64,000 bases of DNA from Pseudomonas chlororaphis subsp. piscium (GCF_003850345.1 NZ_CP027707.1:4402001-4466000), one strand, 5' to 3'. Positions 53,918-63,033 are shown, counted from the first letter of the stretch. The notes: generated by a model from the letters alone, not told the origin. Numbers and translations: made by a program.

Positions 53918-54814
53918 TTATTGCGCCGCCACCCGACGGCGCAGGCCCAGGCTCCAGCCCTGCTGCATGCCGGCCGCCGCCAGCAGGATGGCGATCACGC
54001 CGATCCATTGCAGCAATTCCAGGCGATGACCGAAGGCAAACCAGTCGACGAAGATCGCCGCGATCGGATAGATGAACGACAGCGCGCCGGTCAGCGCGGT
54101 CGGCAGTTTCTGGATCGCGCCGTACAACAGCACGTACATCACCCCGGTGTGCACGATGCCCAGGGTCAGCAGGCTGGCCCAGGTACTCGGCGCCGCGGGC
54201 AGCGCGGAGAAGTTCGCCCAGGGCGCCAGCAACAACACCCCGGTGCAGACCTGGATCAGCGCGATCAGGTGTGGCGGCGTGCCGGTCAGGCGCTTGATCA
54301 GCAGCGCGGCGAAGGCATACAGCAGGGCCGCCCCCAGCGCCAGGGCGATCCCCAACAGGTAGTCATTGCCCCCTGCCCCCTGCTCGCCATGGGCACTGAC
54401 AATCGCCAGCATCCCGGCAAAGGAAATGCTCAGCCAGAACAGTTTCTGCGCGGTGATTTTCTCGCCGAGGAACAGTGCCGCCAGCCCCACCAGCATGAAC
54501 GGCTGGACGTTGTAGACCGCGGTACCGACGGCGATCGAGGCCCGGGAATAGGAGGCGAACAGCAGCACCCAGTTGCCGACGATGGCCATGCCGCTGAGCA
54601 CGGCGAGGAGAAAGGTGGTGCGCGTCAGGAAGCCGGGGCGCAGAAAACCGAAGCCGGCACAGATCAGCAGCAGGGTCGCGGCGCCAAACACACAGCGCCA
54701 GAACACCACGTCCAGCACCGGCTGCCCGGACACCAGCACGAACCAGCCGATGGTCCCGGAAATCAACATGGCGGCGGTCATTTCCAGTGAGCCGCGGCGT
54801 AACAATTTGTCCAT
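53918..54814 (-). CDS. EamA/DMT-family transporter
   Basis: A 298-residue drug/metabolite transporter, two EamA repeats and about ten transmembrane helices. Typical motifs: GTIGWFVLVSGQPVLDVVFWRCVFGA and VQPFMLVGLAALFLGEKIT in repeat 1, and a second repeat ending TALTGALSFIYPIAAIFVDWFAFG. ATG 54814 has GGAG seven bases upstream. It is divergent from an Lrp/AsnC regulator, a layout typical of amino-acid exporters. Confidence 0.92.
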   Translation of the reverse strand: MDKLLRRGSLEMTAAMLISGTIGWFVLVSGQPVLDVVFWRCVFGAATLLLICAGFGFLRPGFLTRTTFLLAVLSGMAIVGNWVLLFASYSRASIAVGTAVYNVQPFMLVGLAALFLGEKITAQKLFWLSISFAGMLAIVSAHGEQGAGGNDYLLGIALALGAALLYAFAALLIKRLTGTPPHLIALIQVCTGVLLLAPWANFSALPAAPSTWASLLTLGIVHTGVMYVLLYGAIQKLPTALTGALSFIYPIAAIFVDWFAFGHRLELLQWIGVIAILLAAAGMQQGWSLGLRRRVAAQ

Positions 54815-54946
54815 GATCATTCTCCTCAACAAGAGCCAAAAGTATGACAATCGGCTCCTGCCCCGCTCAAGACTCAACGGCAGGCCAAAATCGGCTTACA
54901 CCTTTTTTATCAAGGTATTTCTTAGGTTTTACCTAATGAGGCTGAC

Positions 54947-55384
54947 ATGATCGACGAAATTGACCAGGCGCTGATCAGCGCCCTGATGGAAGACTCACGC
55001 CGTTCGCTCAAGGCCCTGGCGCAGATCAGCGGGCTGTCCTCGCCCAGCGTCGCCGAACGCCTGCGACGCCTGGAAGAACGCGGCGTACTCAAGGCCTATA
55101 CCGTCGAAGTCGACCCCAGGTTCTTCGGCTATCAATTGCAGGCCATCGTGCGCATCCGGCCGCTGCCCGGGAAACTCCAGGAAGTAGAACGACAGATCCT
55201 GGCCATCCCCGAGTTCACCGAGTGCGACAAGGTCACCGGCGAAGACTGCTTTATCGCCCGCCTGCATGTGCGCGACATGGAGCAACTGGACAGCCTGCTC
55301 GACCACCTCAACAGCTGCGCGGAAACCAACACCGCGATCGTCAAGAAAAGCCCGGTGAAACGGCGGTTACCGCCGATGGCGTAA
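54947..55384 (+). CDS. Lrp/AsnC-family transcriptional regulator
   Basis: A 145-residue Lrp/AsnC regulator. An N-terminal helix-turn-helix (RSLKALAQISGLSSPSVAERLRRLEERGVL) is followed by a RAM ligand domain (PEFTECDKVTGEDCFIARLHVRD). It probably senses an amino acid and controls the divergent EamA exporter (132 bases apart). Confidence 0.93.
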   Translation: MIDEIDQALISALMEDSRRSLKALAQISGLSSPSVAERLRRLEERGVLKAYTVEVDPRFFGYQLQAIVRIRPLPGKLQEVERQILAIPEFTECDKVTGEDCFIARLHVRDMEQLDSLLDHLNSCAETNTAIVKKSPVKRRLPPMA

Positions 55385-55433
55385 TGCACCGAAAACAGCC
55401 TAGACTCAGTTTTTCCGGCGAAGGATTGACGGC

Positions 55434-55760
55434 ATGAAAACGCTTCTGGCGCTGCTGGCATTGACGCTCACGGGCTGCGGCACCATCGAGACGGTGTTTC
55501 GCAGCGACGCGGCCGCCAGCCAGACGCTCAAGAATGAAAACAGCTATTGCGGAGCGGTCCCGCGCATCTACAGCGGCGTGAGCTATGACCTGTGTCGCGT
55601 CTTTGCCCCCTATCAGGAAAACCGACCAGACAAGACCGGCGATACGGCGACCAGGGGCATGCTGATCGACATCGCCGCTTCAGGTGTGCTCGATACCCTG
55701 CTGCTGCCCTACACCATCTATCAGCAACAAACCGATGGCAGCATGATCATTGCCGACTAG
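55434..55760 (+). CDS. YceK/YidQ-family lipoprotein
   Basis: A 108-residue lipoprotein. The lipobox is LTLTGC (Cys15). The family core is YSGVSYDLCRVFAPY and IDIAASGVLDTLLLPYTIYQQ. Function unknown; outer-membrane or periplasmic. ATG 55434 has AAGGA upstream. Confidence 0.88.
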   Translation: MKTLLALLALTLTGCGTIETVFRSDAAASQTLKNENSYCGAVPRIYSGVSYDLCRVFAPYQENRPDKTGDTATRGMLIDIAASGVLDTLLLPYTIYQQQTDGSMIIAD

Positions 55761-55843
55761 CGCCCCCGTACAGCAACAAATGCTGCCTGTGCAGCCACAA
55801 TTCGTGCCGCCCCCCAGGCCGAGCCGACCAGATCGCAGACAAC

Positions 55844-55871
55844 AAAAAGCCCGCCGAAGCGGGCTTTTTTT
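55844..55871. terminator. Bidirectional terminator between the YceK-like and yccA genes
   Basis: AAAAAGCCCGC (55844-55854), CGAA loop, GCGGGCTTTTT (55859-55869) with further T. It works for both convergent genes. Confidence 0.9.
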
Positions 55872-55887
55872 GTTTCAAGGCTGACGA

Positions 55888-56559
55888 TCAGTCGTCGCGG
55901 CCCATGATGCCGAACAGCTGCAACAGGCTGACGAACAGGTTGTAGATCGATACATACAGGCTGATGGTCGCCATGATGTAGTTACGCTCGCCGCCATGGA
56001 TGATGGCGCTGGTCTGGTACAGGATGCACACCGAGGAGAACAGCACGAAGCCCGCGCTGATCGCCAGTTGCAGACCGCTGATCTGGAAGAACAGACTGGC
56101 CAGCGTTGCACCCAGCAGGACAAAGAAGCCGGCGGTGATGAAACCACCGAGGAAGCTCATGTCCTTGCGGCTGATCAGCACGTAGGCCGACAGGCCGCCA
56201 AACACCAGGGCGGTCATCGCAAAGGCCGAGCTGACCACTTCCGCGCCGCCCTGCATGCCCAGGTAACGGTTGAGGATCGGGCCGAGCAGGAAGCCCATGA
56301 ACCCGGTCAGGGCAAACGCCGACACCAGGCCCCAGGCCGAATCACGGAGTTTGTTGGTAAGGAAGAACAGACCATAGAAACCGATCAGCACCACGAAGAT
56401 GTTCGGATAGCCGACCCGCATCTGCTGGGCCACGTAAGCCGTCACGCCACTGAAGGCGAGAGTGAGAGCGAGTAGGCCGTAGGTGTTGCGCAGGACGCGG
56501 CTAACTTCTAGCTGCTCGGCCTGCACGCCGTTATTAACCGCGTAATCCTGTTCGCGCAT
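55888..56559 (-). CDS. yccA: Bax inhibitor-1/YccA-family membrane protein
   Basis: A 223-residue protein with seven transmembrane helices (TMBIM family). YccA in E. coli modulates FtsH. Conserved LRNTYGLLALTLAFSGVTAYVA, and the C-terminal GGERNYIMATISLYVSIYNLFVSLLQLFG. ATG 56559 has AGGAG seven bases upstream. Its terminator is shared with the convergent lipoprotein gene. Confidence 0.93.
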   Translation of the reverse strand: MREQDYAVNNGVQAEQLEVSRVLRNTYGLLALTLAFSGVTAYVAQQMRVGYPNIFVVLIGFYGLFFLTNKLRDSAWGLVSAFALTGFMGFLLGPILNRYLGMQGGAEVVSSAFAMTALVFGGLSAYVLISRKDMSFLGGFITAGFFVLLGATLASLFFQISGLQLAISAGFVLFSSVCILYQTSAIIHGGERNYIMATISLYVSIYNLFVSLLQLFGIMGRDD

Positions 56560-56682
56560 GGCGACACTCCTGTTGGTTTGAAACGTTCAGTGGCAAAGAT
56601 CATAACAGACGCTCTGCAACAAGCCATGCGCAGAGTTTGACAGTGTGTTTCATTCAGGTATTATGGCGCCCGCAACAAAAAC

Positions 56683-56770
56683 GGAGGTGTGGCCGAGTGG
56701 TTTAAGGCAACGGTCTTGAAAACCGTCGACTGTAACAGGTCCATGAGTTCGAATCCCATCGCCTCCGCCA
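56683..56770 (+). tRNA. tRNA-Ser (UGA anticodon)
   Basis: An 88-base class II tRNA. The acceptor stem GGAGGTG pairs with CGCCTCC, the anticodon TGA is at 56717-56719 in loop CTTGAAA, a long variable arm follows, the T-loop is TTCGAAT, and CCA is encoded at 56768-56770. Confidence 0.97.
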
Positions 56771-56783
56771 TATTCGTCACGCT

Positions 56784-56809
56784 AAAGCCCCGATTATTCG
56801 GGGCTTTTT
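56784..56809 (+). terminator. Terminator of tRNA-Ser
   Basis: AAAGCCCCGA (56784-56793), TTAT loop, TCGGGGCTTT (56798-56807), T-run. Confidence 0.92.
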
Positions 56810-56921
56810 CGTTTCTGGGGTTTGAGGATCGATGCTGCTTTTGGGAGCCGCCACCGCAAAGGTAACCAGCGTCGAAGCGCAACATGGATGGTGAAGACCT
56901 TGCCGCCATTGTTGTGCGGAG

Positions 56922-57356
56922 TTAATTCAAAAACTTCACAAAAATCAGCTCTGGATCACCAGGGTCGAGATTCTCCACTGTGCCGCTGTATTGATATCCA
57001 AGCTGCACCAACAACTGCCGCATGGGGGTATTGGACGTGTTGGTCGAAGTGAAGATCTTTCTGGCAGAGGAACAATGCTCTAAGTGAGCAACGATTTGCC
57101 TACCTGCACCAGAACGTCTGTGAACGTTTGAGACGACTACGAGCGGGATGAACCACTCCCCGAAAAAGCTCTTGTCCAAGCAGCCATAACCGATCGGGAC
57201 ACTGGGATCGTTCGTCCCACAAGCAACCCAGCATTCGCCCGTGCCTACTGCCCTTTCTATTTGCGCCCGACGGCCGTGGTCTTTTGCCGCTATAGGATCC
57301 ACACGCACCAACCATTCGATATCGCTCAAGACGGCCTGTCTGATTTGCCAGTTCAT
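56922..57356 (-). CDS. GNAT-family N-acetyltransferase
   Basis: A 144-residue GNAT. The acetyl-CoA loop is VVVSNVHRRSGAGRQIVAHLE (R/Q-x-x-G-x-G/A). ATG 57356 has GGAGGG upstream. Base composition is lower in G+C than the window average, and it lies beside a tRNA gene, both consistent with a transferred gene. The substrate is unknown. Confidence 0.85.
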   Translation of the reverse strand: MNWQIRQAVLSDIEWLVRVDPIAAKDHGRRAQIERAVGTGECWVACGTNDPSVPIGYGCLDKSFFGEWFIPLVVVSNVHRRSGAGRQIVAHLEHCSSARKIFTSTNTSNTPMRQLLVQLGYQYSGTVENLDPGDPELIFVKFLN

Positions 57357-57566
57357 GATCGCGTCCCTCCGGTCAAATTCGCCGGAGTTTACTTCAGCTT
57401 CTATGCCCCAGATGCCATTACTACGCTCAGCGATAGTTCTGATGGAAAGCGCAAGTTCGACCATGAACGGGCTAATTGACGCTGGTTACATTTGGAGCGC
57501 CGAAGGCCCAGTGCATCGACAGCAAGCTATGCGGCACTCGCAGCACGATGCTGACAGATCCAAACC

Positions 57567-58142
57567 TCACTTGCTGCCAGTGCGCGACCACTCATCATCC
57601 ATAGCGTCCGCGGTATTGGCGACTATCAGCGCCACGACACAGGCAAACAACGCGAACACGGCAAACACCCCCATCACATGCAAGTAAGGCAGTGCGTTAT
57701 TCCACGCCCGAGCCACTCCCAGGAATGCGGCAAATAACCAGCTGCTCATGGAGAGCGCGCCCAAGAGAGCAAGGCGAGTACGGGCGGAGTTGGGTAACAA
57801 GGCAAAAGGAGCTTTCTGCAGCAGCGGGAAACCGATTCGATGCAACAAAGCGCCATTGAGGCTAAGCAGCGCGACGACACTGGCCTTGGCCCAGAGCTTT
57901 TGATTGAGCAGATACGCACTGCCCTCATAGAGGTAGCCTTGGAGCACCAGCAGCAAGCCACTTCCCCAAAGAGCCAATAGCGCGAGCGTGACGATCTTTT
58001 GAGTCTCGTCGAGGTACTCACGCTGCACCTGGCTCAGCACATCCTTGCGCCAGCTCCAGAGCTTTTGATCAGCCTGTAACACCCTCCCCAGAGCAATACA
58101 GGTGGCAATCAGATGACCATACACGAGCAGCATTTTGAGCAT
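57567..58142 (-). CDS. Uncharacterised four-helix membrane protein
   Basis: A 191-residue inner-membrane protein with about four helices (residues 3-19, 49-68, 85-105 and 125-180 region). I do not recognise a family. ATG 58142 gives MLKMLLVYGHL, with AAGG close upstream. A palindrome upstream (58204-58227) may be its operator. It sits in the accessory stretch after tRNA-Ser. Confidence 0.75.
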   Translation of the reverse strand: MLKMLLVYGHLIATCIALGRVLQADQKLWSWRKDVLSQVQREYLDETQKIVTLALLALWGSGLLLVLQGYLYEGSAYLLNQKLWAKASVVALLSLNGALLHRIGFPLLQKAPFALLPNSARTRLALLGALSMSSWLFAAFLGVARAWNNALPYLHVMGVFAVFALFACVVALIVANTADAMDDEWSRTGSK

Positions 58143-58203
58143 TACCTTGACCTTATTCTTATGTGGGCAATGCACTCCCTCGCACCCTTGATGTGAAACT
58201 AAA

Positions 58204-58227
58204 TGATACATATTCATATTTGTATCA
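58204..58227. promoter_or_regulatory. Palindromic operator candidate
   Basis: TGATACA (58204-58210) and TGTATCA (58221-58227) are exact inverted repeats with a 10-base AT-only-type spacer (24 bp overall). It lies 62 bases before the ATG of the membrane-protein gene, as expected for a repressor site. The regulator is not known. Confidence 0.55.
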
Positions 58228-58466
58228 ACAAGTTACCTATCCAGCCGTCCATCCAGATCTGGAGTCGCCTGCCCTCTCGCATAGTCTCCGTGTCATAAGC
58301 CATCCCCAGGCCGACGCCTACGGCATACATTTGCCCATGAGAACTGGCTTGTATCTGCATCGAGAAGGCTTGAGGGTCGACCGCGCAATCGATACCACAG
58401 AGCACCGCCACCATCATGGGTATGACGGTCGGCAGACCTCTTGGTCATGCGCAAGGAGGAGGATGC

Positions 58467-58492
58467 AAAAAGCCCGGCACTATGGCCGGGCT
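58467..58492 (-). terminator. Terminator of the 63-residue gene
   Basis: AGCCCGGC (58471-58478) pairs with GCCGGGCT (58485-58492) around 6 bases. On the minus strand it is followed by TTTTT. Confidence 0.85.
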
Positions 58493-58496
58493 CTGG

Positions 58497-58688
58497 TTAT
58501 TTTCTGGATTCCATCATCTTGTCGGCGAGAGTTTTGGCTCTTGCGATCAACAGGTTCTGCCTGTCTTCGTGAGTGGCCTCTCCTACGATCGGTGCCGTCA
58601 GGTTGCTTTCCGCAATCAACGCAGCGCAGAAGTATTGATCCCAGACTCTTTGTTCCGACGCCTGTTTGCTTACTTGGTCGGCGATCAT
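58497..58688 (-). CDS. Small hypothetical protein (63 residues)
   Basis: Product begins MIADQVSKQASEQRVWDQYF; soluble and helical, no recognised domain. ATG 58688 has AAGGAG seven bases upstream and a clear terminator follows, so it is a genuine monocistronic gene. Confidence 0.7.
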   Translation of the reverse strand: MIADQVSKQASEQRVWDQYFCAALIAESNLTAPIVGEATHEDRQNLLIARAKTLADKMMESRK

Positions 58689-58818
58689 ATGCGGCTCCTT
58701 TTGACGAGGTAGCACCGCCATTTTACGCCTTAATCGCTGGCAGCCCCTGCCGTAACGGATAGCCGGCAAATAGCGTGATACCCGTCGAACCATTCGAGCT
58801 TCCGGTGCTGTTTGGCCG

Positions 58819-59235
58819 CTATTTCACGCCAATATCTTCTGCAAAACGAAGCAGATAACCATCAGGGTCCAGGACCAGGAAATTCCTCTGCCCGAATTGC
58901 CGATCATTGCTGCGGTACCAATGCTCCTCGACAGGCCTCCTGATCGGGCAGCCCGCCTTTTCAAGCGCGCGAACCAGAACCTGTGCATCCGGACACTCGA
59001 TGGAAAGGTTCATGCCTCGGCCGTAGGGAGGCTCCAGGGGGCCCACGCGCCAGGGTGAATCGTCATGCCAGTCCTGCTCCAGCATGATCTGGCTGTTGCC
59101 AAAGGAGAGAAAGGCAAACTTGTCTTCGGGGCGGTCGTACTCGACCCTGAAACCCAACACATCACAGTAGAAATACAGACTCTGCTGCAAGTCCGAAACG
59201 ATCAGTTCCGGCACCAGGGCGTTCAACTTGAACAT
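58819..59235 (-). CDS. VOC-family (bleomycin-resistance-like) protein
   Basis: A 138-residue vicinal-oxygen-chelate protein. LVPELIVSDLQQSLYFYCDVLGFRVEYDRPEDKFAFLSF opens the first beta-alpha-beta unit, and RNFLVLDPDGYLLRFAEDIG closes the second. The likely role is binding a small molecule such as bleomycin, or a glyoxalase-like activity. It is typical of accessory regions. Confidence 0.88.
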   Translation of the reverse strand: MFKLNALVPELIVSDLQQSLYFYCDVLGFRVEYDRPEDKFAFLSFGNSQIMLEQDWHDDSPWRVGPLEPPYGRGMNLSIECPDAQVLVRALEKAGCPIRRPVEEHWYRSNDRQFGQRNFLVLDPDGYLLRFAEDIGVK

Positions 59236-59321
59236 GCTCTTGCATCCATTCAGTTCCTAGGCCGGCCAATTTACCCTGGTTCTCTGCCATTGCCGGCTTA
59301 TTTAGCACTCGGCATTACCTG

Positions 59322-59558
59322 TCATTGAACCTTCTGGCCGTTGCCAATCTTCTTGGCCCTGTCGATCCCCCACTCAAACGCATCTTCCATGTCCAGGCCA
59401 TCCGGGGCCAAGTCATTGTCTTCGACAATAACGCTGCCGTCCGGCTTGTAGATCCCGATGAACATCTTGAGCGATCCATCTCTGAGGATCTCTGATCGCA
59501 CCTTGATCTGGCACCCATTTGAAAGCGTTTCACTGTAGTTCAAATGACGCTCAGTCAT
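59322..59558 (-). CDS. Hypothetical protein (78 residues)
   Basis: Product starts MTERHLNYSETLSNGCQIKV, acidic and soluble, with a strand-rich middle (VRSEILRDGSLKMFIGIYKPDGSVIVED). No domain recognised. The ATG has GAGGG about nine bases upstream. Confidence 0.65.
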   Translation of the reverse strand: MTERHLNYSETLSNGCQIKVRSEILRDGSLKMFIGIYKPDGSVIVEDNDLAPDGLDMEDAFEWGIDRAKKIGNGQKVQ

Positions 59559-59671
59559 GGCCGCATCCCTCAGTAAATGAAATTCGAGTAAGGCACAGCC
59601 CGTTGATTCACGCCAGTCGAGGGGCTCCCACCAAGGGTTAGAGACGACCTGCCAGATTTTCCGCAGGCAAT

Positions 59672-59696
59672 AAAAAGCCCCGCACAGTGGCGAGGC
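59672..59696 (-). terminator. Terminator of the 117-residue membrane-protein gene
   Basis: GCCCCGC (59677-59683) pairs with GCGAGGC (59690-59696, one wobble) around ACAGTG. On the minus strand a T-run follows. Confidence 0.75.
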
Positions 59697-59719
59697 CGTT
59701 CTCCGTCTCGGTCAGCGCT

Positions 59720-60073
59720 TCAACCGGCAGGCTTCAGTGGCGCCGGGGCCGCCATGACATAACGGGACATCAGGTAGGCCACCAGCCCGCCCAGCGCCGC
59801 GCCCGTCGCATCCGCCAGAAACAGCGCCAGTTGCGAAGCCGAATGCTGGTAGACCCTGCACATCGCCACCCAGGCGTTTTCCATGAAGCCGGAAGCCCAG
59901 TCCCAACCGCAGGGGTAGACCATCAGAAAGGCCAGCCCGGCGAGGGTTATCCATCCCGACAACCTGGACGGGGACTGCGAGAGGACGAACCGGGCCAGCT
60001 GGCAGATACCGACAAAGAGCCAGGCCGCCAGCATGCTTCTCATGAATTGATCGAATAACTCGAAAAAGGCCAT
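59720..60073 (-). CDS. Small uncharacterised membrane protein (117 residues)
   Basis: About three hydrophobic segments (residues 10-30, 38-58, 80-108). No domain recognised. ATG 60073 has TAGG nearby. It lies between two hairpin terminators, so it is its own unit. Confidence 0.7.
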   Translation of the reverse strand: MAFFELFDQFMRSMLAAWLFVGICQLARFVLSQSPSRLSGWITLAGLAFLMVYPCGWDWASGFMENAWVAMCRVYQHSASQLALFLADATGAALGGLVAYLMSRYVMAAPAPLKPAG

Positions 60074-60127
60074 GGCAACCTACGCTGAAAAATCACTGAG
60101 CGATGATAGCCATTCGTATCGCCATAA

Positions 60128-60153
60128 AAAACCCGGCGCAGTGGCCGGGTTTT
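60128..60153. terminator. Bidirectional hairpin terminator
   Basis: AAAACCCGGC (60128-60137) and GCCGGGTTTT (60144-60153), 6-base loop. On the minus strand it ends the 60215 gene. Confidence 0.88.
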
Positions 60154-60214
60154 CATCAATCGCGTAGCGGTGCCTGCGGGTGGACCCGCGAGTCCGATCC
60201 TGCGCCGGGCCCCT

Positions 60215-60487
60215 TTATCGGGCCGCGGCCTGGCAGGCTCCTGCGCCCTCTTCCCCCGCTCCACCTGCAACCTGGACCAGGGCTTCCAGCAAGGCTTCGG
60301 TGTGATTGATCGATTCCCGGATCTCATCGAAGGCATCCTCCAGATCGCGCACCTTCGCTGTCGCCGAAGCGCCGCACAGGGCTTCCTGGATCTGGAACTC
60401 ATCCTGCTTGAATTGCAGGACATTGGCCCGCAGGCCTTCGATACGAAGGGACAGCTGCGAGATGTGGTGGCGACGACGCTGAACCAT
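60215..60487 (-). CDS. Small coiled-coil protein (90 residues)
   Basis: Product starts MVQRRRHHISQLSLRIEGLRANVLQFKQDEFQIQEAL and is mostly amphipathic helix. No domain recognised. ATG 60487 has AAGGAG about eight bases upstream. A terminator follows. Confidence 0.7.
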   Translation of the reverse strand: MVQRRRHHISQLSLRIEGLRANVLQFKQDEFQIQEALCGASATAKVRDLEDAFDEIRESINHTEALLEALVQVAGGAGEEGAGACQAAAR

Positions 60488-60594
60488 TTCGGTTCTCCTT
60501 TATGGCCCTCTTACTTATTCAGATCGGCGCGCGCCGACAGATGTTCAGCAATTCCTGACCAAAGGCACGGCGCCCCATGCCAATGACCAGGCCC

Positions 60595-62193
60595 TCAAAG
60601 CTTGCTGTCCAGCGCCACCAGCAAGGCCGCGTCCCGTCCGTAGATATCCGGGGCATAGGACAACTGGCCATGGCTGTCGGCTTGCGCCGTCCAGTACGTG
60701 AGCAGGATAGGTACCGGCGTCGACAGCCTGAACTCATGGGTGAGCCCGGTACTCAGCAGCTCATCGGTGCGCACCCGTTCCGCCGGGCTCACCAGCAGAT
60801 CGCGCAGCTGCAACGCATGCTCGACCCGCACGCAGCCCGAACTGAAAGCCCTTGGCCCCTTGTTGAACAGCGCCTGGCTGGGCGTGTCGTGCAAGTACAC
60901 CGAGAACGGGTTGGGGAACCGGATCGCCATCTGCCCCAGGGGGTTTCTCGGCCCGGCGTCCTGACGCAGGAGGATATTGCCGGGGTTGTCCCAGTCGATA
61001 TCTTCCACCGCCAGGGGATGTCCCTCGCTATCGAGCACCTGCAGGTTCTGCCGATTGAGGAAGGACTGGTCACGGCGAATTTCCGGCAATTTGTCTTCGC
61101 GAAAAATGGTCGGCGGCACCGTCCAGGTCGGGTTCAGGGTCAGGCGCGTGACCTGGGATTTCAGCAAGGGCGTCTGGCGCTCGGCACGCCCCACTTGGGT
61201 TCGGGTCTGCCAGACCGGCACCCCGCCCTGATAGACGGTCAACTGCGCCGCGGCCAGGTTGACCAGCAGACTGTCGGGCTCCAGGTCCTGCGCCAGCCAG
61301 CGAAAGCGTTCGAGGTTGATGCGCAGCTGTTCGCGGCGCATCTGCGGGCTGATGTTCAGTTCATTCAAGGTCCCCGCGCCGATCACCCCGTCGGCTTGCA
61401 GCGAATGGCTGAGCTGGAAGCTTTTCACCGCACTCACCAGATCGCTGCTGTAAAGGGTGTCGCCCTCGTTGGCGAGGGTGCCCAGGTACCCCTCCTTGAA
61501 CAGCCGTTGCGCCAACTCCGGCACCCGCGCGTCCTGCATCTGCGGGCGCAGCAGCGGCCCGCTGGGAAGGGGCTGCCAATGGGGCAACGCCAGCTGGCGC
61601 TGCTGGGCATACAGCAGGCGCAGGTTCTGATATTGCTCGAGGCTCGGCCGCGCCAGCGCAAAGGCCGCCGGGATGTCCTGCAGGCCGGGCCCGGCGATGG
61701 CGAGCACCTGCGCCTGGCGATCCAGCTGCAGGGGATGGGCATGCCACATCGGCTCGAAACGGGCCTGCGACAGACGGCCGTAATGCAGGTCATGCAGGGC
61801 CTGCAAGTAATGCTGGCTGAGGCTCAGATCGGCGCACAGCACGTCGCCCGCGAGCGTACTGGCCGGTGAACGGTAGTCGGTCGGGTCCAGGCCATCGTCG
61901 GCCAGTTGCTGCAACTGTGCCTGCAACGCCTCCAAACGCGCGCTGGATGACCAGAGCGGCTGGTCACCCTGCTGTTGGTAAAAGGCCTGTAACAGGTTCT
62001 GGGTGGGCGTATCCAGATGCGCCGCCAACCCCGGACAGGCAGCGGACAATCGAGTGAATACCAGTTGCACAGGGTTTTCATGATCGACCGGTACATCCTG
62101 AGCAGTCGCGACCAACGGCGCAGCGAGCAGGAAAAGGCTCAAGTAACATGCGTGTTTTTTGAACAACTGCTTTACTCCAATCATGGCCATCAT
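60595..62193 (-). CDS. L,D-transpeptidase of the YcbB/LdtD type
   Basis: A 532-residue periplasmic L,D-transpeptidase making 3-3 cross-links in peptidoglycan. A signal peptide (about residues 10-33) is followed by a peptidoglycan-binding helical domain (LSHSLQADGVIGAGTLNELN) and the YkuD catalytic domain. The active-site motif HDTPSQALFNKGPRAFSSGCVRVE contains the catalytic Cys. Starts at 62193, 62190 and 62184 are possible; the ribosome site (GAGG) is not decisive. It is divergent from a second L,D-transpeptidase gene. Confidence 0.92.
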   Translation of the reverse strand: MMAMIGVKQLFKKHACYLSLFLLAAPLVATAQDVPVDHENPVQLVFTRLSAACPGLAAHLDTPTQNLLQAFYQQQGDQPLWSSSARLEALQAQLQQLADDGLDPTDYRSPASTLAGDVLCADLSLSQHYLQALHDLHYGRLSQARFEPMWHAHPLQLDRQAQVLAIAGPGLQDIPAAFALARPSLEQYQNLRLLYAQQRQLALPHWQPLPSGPLLRPQMQDARVPELAQRLFKEGYLGTLANEGDTLYSSDLVSAVKSFQLSHSLQADGVIGAGTLNELNISPQMRREQLRINLERFRWLAQDLEPDSLLVNLAAAQLTVYQGGVPVWQTRTQVGRAERQTPLLKSQVTRLTLNPTWTVPPTIFREDKLPEIRRDQSFLNRQNLQVLDSEGHPLAVEDIDWDNPGNILLRQDAGPRNPLGQMAIRFPNPFSVYLHDTPSQALFNKGPRAFSSGCVRVEHALQLRDLLVSPAERVRTDELLSTGLTHEFRLSTPVPILLTYWTAQADSHGQLSYAPDIYGRDAALLVALDSKL

Positions 62194-62307
62194 TGTGATG
62201 GTCAACCTCGGCAGTGGCTGCGAAAAATCGTCCAACCACCGGTAACCAGAACTGCCAGGAGAGCGACAGGACGTCAGGAGCCAAAGTGACTGTGGGGACA
62301 CTCTAGA

Positions 62308-63021
62308 ATGCCGACCTTCTTGCGCCGACTCTGTCTGGCAATAACCACCCTAGGCGCGATCTGCAGCCCCGCGCTCGCCGCCAACAACCCGACCCCGCTG
62401 CTTTACAACAGCCTCGCCCACGCCGCTCCAGAACTCAATCCCCAAGTGCTGAAAAGTGCCCTGAGCGCCATGCAATGCGCAGTCAACAGTGGCGCCAGAA
62501 AGGCCCGGCACCTGGCGGTCATCGACTATTCACAGCCTTCCACCGCTCGCCGCCTGTGGATCTTCGACCTGAATAAAAGAACCCTGGTGCTGCGCGACCT
62601 GGTCGCCCATGGACAGAAATCCGGGGAGAACTTCGCCACCCAGTTTTCCAATCGCATGGGCAGTTTCCAGTCCAGCCTCGGCCTGTTCCGCACCCAGGAA
62701 AGTTATGAAGGCAGCCACGGTTATTCGCTGCGCATGGACGGCCTGGAGCCAGGCTTCAACGACCTCGCCCGCGATCGGGACATCGTGATTCACGCGGCCG
62801 ACTATGTGAGCCCTCTGTGGAGCCAACGCCAAGGGCGCATCGGCCGCAGCCTGGGTTGCCCGGCCGTGCGTCCACAGGTGGCGCGTCAGGTGATCGACCG
62901 TCTCAAGGACGGCCAGTTCATGTTTTCCTGGTACCCCGACCAGCGATGGCTGAAATCCTCGCCCTACCTCAACTGCCAGCCACGCCAGGTGGCCAGCATT
63001 GTCACCGCCAGCGGCGGTTAG
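62308..63021 (+). CDS. Exported L,D-transpeptidase catalytic-domain protein (YkuD_2 type)
   Basis: A 237-residue exported murein L,D-transpeptidase-family protein. The signal peptide ends near ALAANN. RRLWIFDLNKRTLVLRDLVAHGQKSGENFA opens the domain; IVIHAADYV and RIGRSLGCPAVRP carry the catalytic His and Cys. It is divergent from the YcbB-type gene with 114 bases between. Confidence 0.88.
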   Translation: MPTFLRRLCLAITTLGAICSPALAANNPTPLLYNSLAHAAPELNPQVLKSALSAMQCAVNSGARKARHLAVIDYSQPSTARRLWIFDLNKRTLVLRDLVAHGQKSGENFATQFSNRMGSFQSSLGLFRTQESYEGSHGYSLRMDGLEPGFNDLARDRDIVIHAADYVSPLWSQRQGRIGRSLGCPAVRPQVARQVIDRLKDGQFMFSWYPDQRWLKSSPYLNCQPRQVASIVTASGG

Positions 63022-63033
63022 CCCGCGCGCCCC

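Larger units (their letters stand above)
58143..58496. other. Gap between the membrane-protein gene and a 63-residue gene
   Basis: 354 bases. It contains the palindrome at 58204-58227 and a terminator at 58467-58492, each listed. No convincing gene is seen on either strand. Confidence 0.5.

Noticed and set aside
56740..59600. Integration site (direct repeat of tRNA-Ser 3' end)
   Set aside because: No second copy of the last 15-20 bases of the tRNA found downstream.
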